Source of the DNA: Olsenella profusa DSM 13989
GTDB taxonomy: Bacteria; Actinomycetota; Coriobacteriia; Coriobacteriales; Atopobiaceae
NCBI RefSeq assembly: GCF_030811115.1
Contig: NZ_JAUSQK010000001.1
Coordinates: forward strand, 2,418,001 to 2,482,000
Reading direction: 5' to 3'
Length of the DNA stretch: 64,000 nucleotides
Part shown: in pieces, positions 8,468 through 16,582 of the stretch
Layout: each line of letters opens with the position of its first letter
How positions within the stretch are numbered: the first letter of the stretch is position 1
Notes under the pieces: model-generated
What the model saw: only the letters and a program-made list of their open reading frames with translations
The model's database searches: none
Told to the model about the DNA's origin: nothing
Position numbers and translations under genes: made by a program

Positions 8468-8499
8468 AAAAGGCGGGCACCGGTCGAACCGGTGCCCGC
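8468..8499 (-). terminator. Intrinsic terminator of the superoxide reductase gene
   Basis: GCGGGCACCGGT-CGA-ACCGGTGCCCGC (8473-8499) is a perfect 12-bp stem with a 3-base loop, followed on the minus strand by CTTTT (8468-8472). It starts 29 bases past the gene's stop codon: a canonical strong terminator. Confidence 0.9.
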
Positions 8500-8527
8500 G
8501 CACAGACGCTCGCCAAACGCCGTGGCC

Positions 8528-8911
8528 CTAGGCCCCTGCCTTCCACAGCCCGTGAAGGTTGCAGTGCTCAAAGGCCACAACCTTGGCGTCCGCGGGCACA
8601 CCCGCAAACGTTGCGACGGGCTCCTCGCCAGGCTCGAGATGGTGGAACGACACGGCCTCGCCGTATGCCAGCGCGATCCACTGGATGAAGTGGGCCTCAA
8701 GCATGGGATGCGCGATCTCGCCGACCTTGACGGTCACGGTCTCGCCGGAACGTTCGATGACAGGCACGTGCTTCTCGGTTGCGGCATCGGTGGAGTCAGC
8801 GACCAGCTCCTCCATCGGCTCGCCACAACATTCGGGCGTGCAGGTTCCCTCGTTGACCACATAGACCAGATTGCCGCACGTATTGCAGCGATAGAAGGTA
8901 GGCTCGGACAT
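8528..8911 (-). CDS. Superoxide reductase (desulfoferrodoxin, two-centre type)
   Basis: A 127-aa protein with both iron sites. The rubredoxin-like centre has C9-x2-C12 and the pair C28-C29. The catalytic centre has His residues in EKHVP and EIAHPMLEAH, then Cys and His in EHCNLHGLW. Superoxide reductase turns superoxide into hydrogen peroxide without making oxygen, the usual defence in strict anaerobes; electrons normally come from rubredoxin. I chose ATG at 8911 because GAGAGGA precedes it and it starts the conserved domain. It has its own promoter region and terminator, so it is monocistronic. Confidence 0.95.
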   Translation of the reverse strand: MSEPTFYRCNTCGNLVYVVNEGTCTPECCGEPMEELVADSTDAATEKHVPVIERSGETVTVKVGEIAHPMLEAHFIQWIALAYGEAVSFHHLEPGEEPVATFAGVPADAKVVAFEHCNLHGLWKAGA

Positions 8912-8937
8912 GTTGGTTCCTCTCACTCGTCTGTGGC

Positions 8938-8957
8938 GCGATGGTCCCCACCATCGC
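8938..8957 (-). other. Hairpin in the superoxide reductase leader
   Basis: GCGATGGT-CCCC-ACCATCGC is a perfect 8-bp stem lying 27-46 bases before the start codon. It may stabilise the leader, or act as the terminator of dnaE, which stops at 9013; no T run follows. Confidence 0.45.
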
Positions 8958-8966
8958 ATGCCCTCA

Positions 8967-8987
8967 TTATTGCCATCATGTCAATAA
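8967..8987 (-). promoter_or_regulatory. AT-rich palindromic operator upstream of superoxide reductase
   Basis: TTATTG-N9-CAATAA with a paired CAT-C-ATG core gives a 21-base palindrome with one mismatched pair. It stands out in a GC-rich background and lies 56 bases before the ATG, in the only gap from which the gene can be transcribed. The minus-strand copy includes TTGACA. Fur-family repressors such as PerR use AT-rich palindromes of this size, so peroxide or metal control is a reasonable guess, but the sequence is not a textbook PerR or Fur box. Confidence 0.5.
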
Positions 8988-9012
8988 CATATACGGTCGT
9001 CCGGAAACTTAT

Positions 9013-12000
9013 CTAGACCAGCTGTACGTGACCATCATGCCCCATCAGATCCCTGACCTCAGCGATGAGCACCATGTTGCGCGCGTCCACCTTCACGGGC
9101 AGGGCCATGCGCATGGTGCCGCCACTCGCCCCCTCGACAAGCAACTCGACATGGTCAAACCCGTTATAGCGGGAAAGGATGGACTGCAGCGTCTCGATGC
9201 GATCCTGCGAGAGCTGACGTGGCGTCATGCACACCTCCAGGACCTTGGGACGGTTGGATCTCTCGTTGAGCTCCATGCCCTCGACCGTCGAGGCGATGAC
9301 CTGTATGCCCCTGTCGCCTCGCTCCAGCTTGCCCGTGACCTTGATGAACACATCCCCCACGCGCTCGCCCGTCTCGAGGTCGACCTCACCCTCCAGGGCG
9401 GCGGCGCACTCCTTGTAGGTCTTGGGAAAGACGACGACGGGCACCTCGCCCTCCATGTCCTCGAGCGTGACGATGGCCATCTGGTCACCACGCTTGGTGA
9501 CCTTCTTGGCGACGCCACCCGTGGGGACCATGCCCGCGAGGCGAATGACCTTGCCATCGGGCACCTGGGGATGCGTGCCCGCCTCACCCGACACGGGATC
9601 GACAAAGGGGACGGTCGTATCGAGGTCGGCAATGGTGCAGTCACGCGCCTTGGAGAGGGCGTACTCGAACGGGCGCAGCGGATGGTCGGAGACATAGATG
9701 CCGAGCACCTCATGCTCCTGCGCGAGCTTGGTGTGGCGATCCCATTCGTCGTCGTTTGGTTCGGGAACATCATCCTCGAAGCCGGAGCCCGCCACGTCGC
9801 CGAACATGTCGAAGAGGGAGCTCTGGCCAGCGGCACGATCCCTCTGGCGCTTTGCCGCCGCATCGATGATGTTGGAGGGATCGAGCTTGTCCACGAAGGA
9901 CATGCACTGCCTGCGTGGGTAGCCGGTGGCATCGAAGGCACCGGCCTTGATGAGCGCCTCCACGACGCGACGGTTTGCCTGGCCACCGTCCACGCGATCG
10001 ACGAAGTCATGCAGGTTCTTGAAGGGCCCACCCTCGGCGCGCTCGGTCATGATGGCCTCCGCCGGGCCCTCGCCCACGCCGCGGATGCCGGCAAAGCCAA
10101 AGCGTATGCCATCGGCCGTCGCCGTGAAGTCCCTGCCGGACTCGTTGATGTCGGGGGGGAGCACCTGGATGCCCTCGTGACGGCATGCGCTCACGTAGTG
10201 GACGATCTTGTCCGTCTTGCCCATGTAGGACGTGAGGACCGAGGCCATGTACTCGCGCGGGAAGTAGGCCTTGAGCCAGGCCGTCTGCATGACGAGGATG
10301 GCGTAGCCCGCCGAGTGGCTCTTGTTGAAGGCGTAGGAGGCGAACTCAAGGACGTTGTCCCAAAGCTCCTGGGCGACTTCGCGCCGGTAGCCATTGGTGA
10401 CGGCACCGTTCATCCAGTGGTCGTAGATGGTCTCGTCCGCACCGTTGCCCTCCCAGTGGAAGACCTCACCTGTCAGCATCTTGATCTTCTTCTTGGCCAC
10501 GGGCTTGCGCATGCGGGAGTCTGACTCGCCCGGCGTGAAGCCACTCATCTTGACCGAGATCTGCATGACCTGCTCCTGGTAGACCATGGTGCCGTAGGTC
10601 TCCTCCAGGATGGGGCGCAGTCGCTCGTCGTAGTACGAGATCCTCTCTTGGCCATGCATGCGCTTGATGTAGCTGTCCACCATGCCGGCGCCCAAGGGGC
10701 CCGGGCGATAGAGGGCGATGAGGGCCACGATCTGCTTGTACTCCGTGGGCTGCATGTTCTTGATGGTGGCCGTCATGCCGTCGGACTCCACTTGGAACAC
10801 GCCCGCCGTGTGGCCGCAGCCCAGCAGCTCGTAGATCTTGGGGTCTGCGAAGTCGATCTTGTCCACGTCGATGTCCACGCAGGTGGCATCGGGTTTGAGA
10901 CAGGCCCTGACGGCCCTTGGCATGGCCTCGATGTCGGCTGCGGCGGGATGGCTGTGGCGGATGTTGGCCAGCGCCTTGTCGATGACGGTGAGGGTGCGCA
11001 GACCCAGGAAGTCCATCTTGAGCAGGCCCATGTCGGCCACCGAGTGACCCTCGTACTGCGTGATGGTGACGTTGCCCTTGGTGTCGAGCTTGGTGGGCAC
11101 GTGGTCGGTGACGGGCGTGGGGGCGATGAGCGTGGCGCAGGCGTGCACGCCCTCGCCGCGCGTCAGCCCCTCGATGGAGAGGGCCGCATCGATGATGTGG
11201 TGCGCGTCGGGGTCCTTGTCGTAGGCGTCCTCAAAGTCGGGCGAATACTGGTCGGGCCTCTTCTCGTTCTTGTGCAGGGCATTCCCGAGCGCCAGCTTGG
11301 GGTCGTTCGAGAGCATCTTGGAGAGGCGCTGCCCCACGTAGACGGGCTGGCCCAGCACGCGGGCGGCATCGTTGATGGCCTGCTTGGCCTTGATGGTGGA
11401 GTAGGTGATGACCTTGCAGACGTGGTCCTCGCCGTAGACGTCGCGCACGTGTTGCAGGACGTCCTGCAGGTGCTCGTCATCGAAGTCCATGTCGATGTCG
11501 GGCATCTCGGAGCGCTGCGGCGAGAGGAAGCGTTCGAACATGAGGTTGTTCTCGAGCGGGTCGAAGCTCGTGATGTTCATGGCATAGGCCACGATGGCCC
11601 CTGCCGCCGAGCCGCGGCCCGGCCCCACGCCGATGCCGTTGTCCTTGGCCCACTGGACGTAGTCCTGCACGATGAGGAAGTAGTTGGCAAAGCCCTTGTC
11701 GCAGATGACCTTGTACTCGTACTCGAAGCGCTCCTGCACGTTGATGCCGTTGATGACCACGTTGCGCCAGTCGTTGCCATAGCGCCTTGCCAGGCCTCTC
11801 TCGCACTCCGTCCGGAAGCGTTCCTCTGCCGTCTCACCGGACTTGAGCCCTGGGAAGTTCGGCAGGTACATGCTGGACCAGTCAAGCTCGAAGTCGCACT
11901 TGTCTGCGATCTCGAGCGTGGTGTCACACGCCTCGGGAATCCAGGAGAAGAGCTCGCGCATCTCCTGTTCGCTCTTCATGTAGAACTCGCTGCCCTCCAT

Positions 12001-12918
12001 GCGCATGCGGTTGGGGTCATCGAGCGTGGTGGCCTTGCCGATGCAGGAGAGGATGTCCTGCGTGGGGGCGTCCTCGCGCGTGAGGTAGTGAAAGTCATTG
12101 GTGACGACGACCTTGATGTCCAGCTCGCGGGCGATCCTGACGAGGTACTCGTCGAGCTTGCGATCGTCCCAGCCGTTGCGGAAGCTGAGACCGTGGTCCT
12201 GTATCTCGATGTAGAAGTCATCGCCGTAGATGCCCCTGAAGGCACGCGCCCACTCGCGAGCCTCGTCCACGTTGCCCTCGAGGATGCGCTGGGGGATGAT
12301 GCCCTGCACGCAGGCGCTCTGGCAGATGACGCCCTCGCTGTAACGCCTGAGCATGTCGAGCGTGACGCGCGGCTTGTAGTAGTACATCTCGTGGCCCGCG
12401 GCGATGGACATGCACCTGAGCAGGTTGGCATAGCCCGTCTCGTTCTTGGCGAGCAGGATGAGGTGGTAGCGACGCTGCTTGGTGCCGCGCTCGATGCAGT
12501 CGTCCGTGATGAAGTAGGACTCGCAGCCGAAGATGGGCTTGATGCGCAGCGGGGCACGATGGGCCTGAACGGCGGAGAGGTCGTGGTCGGACCCCTCCCA
12601 CGCCCGGACGTCCCCCTCCCATTGGGCATGCGCGCACTGCCAGGGCTCCGCATCGGGACGGTCGGGCTCAGGTTCGTCCAGGTCCCAGCCCTTCTTGAAG
12701 CACTCCACATCGTGGCGCCACTGCACCATGGCGGGGGCGTCGTCGTTGTAGTGGCGGCACTCGAGGTCGAGGTTGGGGATGCCAAACATGTAGCCGTGAT
12801 CCGTGAGGGCGACGGCGGGCATCTTGAGGTCCACCGCACGCTTGACCATGTCGGGAATGCGCGTGGCGCCATCGAGGATCGAGAAGTCCGAGTGATTGTG
12901 GAGATGGACGAATGCCAT
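9013..12918 (-). CDS. dnaE: DNA polymerase III alpha subunit DnaE
   Basis: A 1301-aa C-family replicative polymerase. The PHP domain starts FVHLHNHSDFSILDG. The palm motif GPGRGSAAG (432-440) is followed by catalytic PDIDMDFDD (D474, D476). An OB fold (VIRLAGMVPTGGV...) and the C-terminal tau-binding region follow. Relative to E. coli DnaE, about 60-70 residues are inserted at 57-125, between NLDLECRHYNDD and IKPIFGCESYF in the PHP domain. GGAGG precedes the ATG. The 217-base upstream gap carries an SOS-box match. No second dnaE or imuB is in the window. Confidence 0.96.
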   Translation of the reverse strand: MAFVHLHNHSDFSILDGATRIPDMVKRAVDLKMPAVALTDHGYMFGIPNLDLECRHYNDDAPAMVQWRHDVECFKKGWDLDEPEPDRPDAEPWQCAHAQWEGDVRAWEGSDHDLSAVQAHRAPLRIKPIFGCESYFITDDCIERGTKQRRYHLILLAKNETGYANLLRCMSIAAGHEMYYYKPRVTLDMLRRYSEGVICQSACVQGIIPQRILEGNVDEAREWARAFRGIYGDDFYIEIQDHGLSFRNGWDDRKLDEYLVRIARELDIKVVVTNDFHYLTREDAPTQDILSCIGKATTLDDPNRMRMEGSEFYMKSEQEMRELFSWIPEACDTTLEIADKCDFELDWSSMYLPNFPGLKSGETAEERFRTECERGLARRYGNDWRNVVINGINVQERFEYEYKVICDKGFANYFLIVQDYVQWAKDNGIGVGPGRGSAAGAIVAYAMNITSFDPLENNLMFERFLSPQRSEMPDIDMDFDDEHLQDVLQHVRDVYGEDHVCKVITYSTIKAKQAINDAARVLGQPVYVGQRLSKMLSNDPKLALGNALHKNEKRPDQYSPDFEDAYDKDPDAHHIIDAALSIEGLTRGEGVHACATLIAPTPVTDHVPTKLDTKGNVTITQYEGHSVADMGLLKMDFLGLRTLTVIDKALANIRHSHPAAADIEAMPRAVRACLKPDATCVDIDVDKIDFADPKIYELLGCGHTAGVFQVESDGMTATIKNMQPTEYKQIVALIALYRPGPLGAGMVDSYIKRMHGQERISYYDERLRPILEETYGTMVYQEQVMQISVKMSGFTPGESDSRMRKPVAKKKIKMLTGEVFHWEGNGADETIYDHWMNGAVTNGYRREVAQELWDNVLEFASYAFNKSHSAGYAILVMQTAWLKAYFPREYMASVLTSYMGKTDKIVHYVSACRHEGIQVLPPDINESGRDFTATADGIRFGFAGIRGVGEGPAEAIMTERAEGGPFKNLHDFVDRVDGGQANRRVVEALIKAGAFDATGYPRRQCMSFVDKLDPSNIIDAAAKRQRDRAAGQSSLFDMFGDVAGSGFEDDVPEPNDDEWDRHTKLAQEHEVLGIYVSDHPLRPFEYALSKARDCTIADLDTTVPFVDPVSGEAGTHPQVPDGKVIRLAGMVPTGGVAKKVTKRGDQMAIVTLEDMEGEVPVVVFPKTYKECAAALEGEVDLETGERVGDVFIKVTGKLERGDRGIQVIASTVEGMELNERSNRPKVLEVCMTPRQLSQDRIETLQSILSRYNGFDHVELLVEGASGGTMRMALPVKVDARNMVLIAEVRDLMGHDGHVQLV

Positions 12919-13048
12919 GCGCGCTGCCTCCGGGAAAGCCGAACACCGTCAGGACAGATGATAGCCGAACGCCCCGACCGAATCCGCCGGCATCGCCCCA
13001 CGCATAGCTGCGGATTCACAGATATCCCCAGCTAAACCGCATTTCGAG

Positions 13049-13060
13049 GAACGCACGTTC
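13049..13060 (-). promoter_or_regulatory. SOS-box match upstream of dnaE
   Basis: GAACGCACGTTC fits GAAC-RNRY-GTTC exactly and extends to a 14-base palindrome (GG...CC, 13048-13061). It lies 131 bases upstream of dnaE and 75 bases past the addA stop. A TATCAT -10 match nearer dnaE (about 12957-12962) would put the box upstream of that start, so either a second promoter exists or the site lies in the addA terminator region by chance. Confidence 0.45.
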
Positions 13061-13135
13061 CCATACGACGTCCATCTCGTGCCGTGCCGACCGCCGCGGA
13101 TGCGAGCGCACGGGTCAGGAGGCCCCACTCCGTGG

Positions 13136-16100
13136 CTAGCCGCCGGTCTGCCCGATCCTCGGCTGGTGCTTTCCATCGAACGCATAGCGCACGACCACCG
13201 GCTCGCCGGGAGTGCCCCCCAGCTCGCCCGCATCGAGCTCGACGCAGCAGAAGGCGCACGTCACGCGCTCCATGCCGCACTGCATGAGCACGTAGGCATA
13301 GAAGTTGGCCTGCATGCGATGGCGCGCCTCGATCTCTGCGAGCGTGAGAGCGCGATCGCCCGTCTTGTAGTCCACCACGAGCGCATCGGGGGCGTCGGGG
13401 TCGGTGGCCAGAAGGTCGATGGCCCCCTCCACATAATCGCCGAACGAGGAGCCAACGGCCAGGAAGAACGGCACCTCGGCACGCACGAGGCCGTGGCGGC
13501 ACACCTCGCGTCGCAGCGAGGAGGCACACCAACGGGCAAGGGCCGCATCCAGGCGCGCCCCCGCACGCTCGGAGAGGTGCCAGAGGCGCTTGCTCGCGGC
13601 GACACGCTCCGCGCAGGGGACGTCCGCCCCACACTCCACAAGCGACTGCGCGAGTTCGTGGAAGGCGGAGCCCAGGTTGGTGGCCTTGTCCGCATCGTCC
13701 GGCGCGGCCGCGGCCTCGTCCTGGGCCGCGCGCCCCACCCGCACGGAGGGGGCGGGCGCACCGTCGTCCATGAGCGCATGGGCCGAGGAGTAGCTGAACA
13801 CCCCCTCACGCGGCGTCCACAGGGTCGTTGCGGGCAGGGCGGCATCGGACTCGACCCCAAAGAACGTGAAGGCGCGCGCCTCGGGCACATCGTTCGCGGA
13901 GCATGCCGTGCCCGACATCCCCCCCTCCGGCAGGGACAGCGTACCGGCGGAATCGACCACGGGACCACCGGTCGCCTTCGTGACCTCGACGCGGCGCACG
14001 GACGCCGCGGCCTTTCCCCCAAAGTCGAGGGAGGACCGTCCCACCCCAGGCAGCGTGCCTCCATAGAGGGCGTCCAGGAGGCCCCCCGCCAGCGTGGGTG
14101 CCAGTCCCCTCTTGGTGACGTTGCAGTAGACGCCCACGATCAGAGCCTCACGAGCCCTCGTGAGCGCGACGTACAGCAGGCGTGTCCTCTCCGCCTCCTC
14201 CTCGGCCCTCGAGCGCCCCCGCAGGCAGGAGAACCACTCCCCCAGCGTGCGGGGGTCATCGCAGGCAGACGCCGCGGACTGCCGAGGCACGCCCTTGGGC
14301 ATGAGCACCACGGGACACGTGCCCGCATCGCCTGGGCCGTCCATCATGACGCGCGAGCGCATCCTAGGATTGTCCCAGCACTCCGCCACGGCCACGATGG
14401 GGAACTCGAGGCCCTTGGAGGCATGGATGGTCATGACGCGCACGGCCGTGGTCTCCCCGCCCGAAAGCGACGCCGGGGGAACCTTTGCCAGCGCGAGCCA
14501 GCGGTCAAACTCCAGAGCCGCCCGTGCCGGCCCCAGGCCAAGGTCTTCCGTGAGCTCGCGCACGTAGCGGACGGCCGCGAGCACGTTCGCCTCGCGCGAC
14601 CTCCCCGCCGCACCCTCCCGCTCCAGGCGGGAGAGCCATCCCGACCCGCGGATGACCCGCAGGCACACGTCCGCGACCGGCAGCGCGGAGAGGAGCCGGC
14701 ACGCCTCGCAGAGCACCTCGTGGGCGCGGGAGAGGCGCCTGGAGGGCCTGTCCCCATGGAAGAAGACCATGTCACGCAGGCCGACGTCGATAGGTCGCTT
14801 GGTCGGTGCGTCAAGAACGGCCTGCGGGCGCGTGCCCAGCTGCACGAAGTCGTTGGCGTCGAGCTCGAACATCTCCGAGGACAGCAGCGGGAACAGACCC
14901 GTCTGGGTATCCCGCGGGTTCGCCAGGGCATGCAGGAGCGCCGCGACCACCCTGACCTCAGGGGCATCCGTGAACGTCGAGCCCCCCGTGACGATGCACT
15001 CGAGGCCACACGCCCGAATGGCGTCTATGTAGAGCTCGGCATGCGATGTGGTACCCAGGAGGAGCGCCATGTCCCCCGGCCGCTCGCCTGCCTGCCGGTA
15101 GCGCGCGAGACGATCGGCGATGCCCAGGGCAAGCACACGACGCCGGTCGGCCAGCGCGGCGGTACCACTCGCAATCTCGATGCTCACGCGCGGAATGTCC
15201 GGGCAGTGATACCCATCCGGACGCCCGGGATCGGCATCGAGGTGCATGAAGCCCCCCAGCAGGCCTCGGGCTCCCCCACAGACCCTGTCGACAAACGAGA
15301 GCACATCCGCATGGCTGCGATAGTTGGTCGAAAGGCGTATGTGCTCACGGGAAGGCAGCGCCTCCCCACGACCCCTGAACACACTCACGTCCGCCCCACG
15401 GAAGCGGTAGATGGACTGCTGGGCATCGCCCACGGTGGCGAGGTGCCGGGCGCCCTTCCCCGCAAGCATGGTTATGAGCTCAAGCTGCTGGGCGTCGGTG
15501 TCCTGGAACTCGTCCACCATCACGAGGTGGAAGCGGCCCTCATAGTCTCGCGCCACCTCGGGAGACGACGTTACCGCGCGCAGGGCCAGGGTGACGAGGT
15601 CATCGTCATCAAGCAGCGAGGCCTCGCGCTTGGCCTGCGCATAGCGCTCGTCCGCCGCACGGGCAAGCCCGATGAGCTCCTTGGCGACAGGACGCATGTC
15701 CATCAGCGCGAGCTCGAGCCTGGCGCGGGCGAGGTCGGCCCTGGCGGCGGACAGGGCCTCCTTGATGCAGGTGGGCCGACCCTTGGGAATGCTCACCCGC
15801 TCGAGAACGCGGCGTGCCTCCTCTGCCGTACGCCTGCCGGGCGGCAGCCGGGCGAAGGCGTCCAAGGCCTCAAGGGAGGGCCCTATGACCGCGCGGGCCT
15901 TGTCCGTGAGCCCGTCGGCCACCAGGGTCCCATAGCTCGCACGGAGGGAGCCCATGAGCTCGTCGACATCGGCGGCGGGCGGCACCGTCAGCGCATCGTA
16001 GCCACACCTCCGAGCCGCCTGCATGATGTCGTCCACCATGCCGAGGACGCCGGAGTCGCCGCGTGGCCCCTGTACGCCGAAGTCGAACTGGTCGAAGGCG

Positions 16101-16582
16101 GCTGCCAGCGCCGCGCTCTCGTTGGTGCCGCGATGGGCCTCGCCCACCACGTCCCAGAGCGCCCGACGGCGCAGCTCGTCCGCTGCGTTCGTGGACGCCA
16201 TGGAGAAGCCGGGGTCAAGCCCCAGGTCGAGCGCATGGCGCTTGAGGATGCGCGAGCACATGCCATGAATGGTGCTGATCCAGGCGGAGTCCACCGAGAG
16301 GGCCGCCTCCCGCAGGCCCAACGCACGCAGGCTGGAGCGTACGCGCTCCCTGATCTCACGCGCAGCGGCACGCGTGAACGTGATGACGAGCACCTGCGAG
16401 AGATCGTCCAGGAAGGGCCTGCCGTCTGGCCCGGACCCCTCCGAGAGTGCCCACGCTATGCGCTGCGTGAGCGTGAACGTCTTGCCCGAACCGGCACCCG
16501 CCTCGACGAAGAGAGGCTCGTCCAGCGTGGTGACGATGGACCGTTGGCCATCGTTGAGGCCCGAGAGGTCAAGGCCACTCAT
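13136..16582 (-). CDS. addA: ATP-dependent helicase-nuclease, AddA type
   Basis: A 1148-aa UvrD-family protein. Walker A is AGAGSGKT (28-35). Helicase motif II is MVDEFQDTDAQQLE; VGDAQQSIYRFRGAD and a late VRVMTIHASKGLEFP are further helicase motifs. The C-terminus has a RecB-type nuclease: AFHELAQSLV, GAIDLLA and VVDYKTGD with the Asp-x-Lys pair. With the partner encoded just upstream it should resect double-strand breaks for recombination. Its ATG overlaps the partner's stop as ATGA. Length is somewhat shorter than Bacillus AddA (about 1230). Confidence 0.88.
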   Translation of the reverse strand: MSGLDLSGLNDGQRSIVTTLDEPLFVEAGAGSGKTFTLTQRIAWALSEGSGPDGRPFLDDLSQVLVITFTRAAAREIRERVRSSLRALGLREAALSVDSAWISTIHGMCSRILKRHALDLGLDPGFSMASTNAADELRRRALWDVVGEAHRGTNESAALAAAFDQFDFGVQGPRGDSGVLGMVDDIMQAARRCGYDALTVPPAADVDELMGSLRASYGTLVADGLTDKARAVIGPSLEALDAFARLPPGRRTAEEARRVLERVSIPKGRPTCIKEALSAARADLARARLELALMDMRPVAKELIGLARAADERYAQAKREASLLDDDDLVTLALRAVTSSPEVARDYEGRFHLVMVDEFQDTDAQQLELITMLAGKGARHLATVGDAQQSIYRFRGADVSVFRGRGEALPSREHIRLSTNYRSHADVLSFVDRVCGGARGLLGGFMHLDADPGRPDGYHCPDIPRVSIEIASGTAALADRRRVLALGIADRLARYRQAGERPGDMALLLGTTSHAELYIDAIRACGLECIVTGGSTFTDAPEVRVVAALLHALANPRDTQTGLFPLLSSEMFELDANDFVQLGTRPQAVLDAPTKRPIDVGLRDMVFFHGDRPSRRLSRAHEVLCEACRLLSALPVADVCLRVIRGSGWLSRLEREGAAGRSREANVLAAVRYVRELTEDLGLGPARAALEFDRWLALAKVPPASLSGGETTAVRVMTIHASKGLEFPIVAVAECWDNPRMRSRVMMDGPGDAGTCPVVLMPKGVPRQSAASACDDPRTLGEWFSCLRGRSRAEEEAERTRLLYVALTRAREALIVGVYCNVTKRGLAPTLAGGLLDALYGGTLPGVGRSSLDFGGKAAASVRRVEVTKATGGPVVDSAGTLSLPEGGMSGTACSANDVPEARAFTFFGVESDAALPATTLWTPREGVFSYSSAHALMDDGAPAPSVRVGRAAQDEAAAAPDDADKATNLGSAFHELAQSLVECGADVPCAERVAASKRLWHLSERAGARLDAALARWCASSLRREVCRHGLVRAEVPFFLAVGSSFGDYVEGAIDLLATDPDAPDALVVDYKTGDRALTLAEIEARHRMQANFYAYVLMQCGMERVTCAFCCVELDAGELGGTPGEPVVVRYAFDGKHQPRIGQTGG

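Noticed and set aside
9013-12918. DnaE as the error-prone DnaE2 because of the SOS-box match
   Set aside because: Length is 1301 aa with a full C-terminal region, and no imuA or imuB is adjacent, so the main replicative enzyme is more likely.
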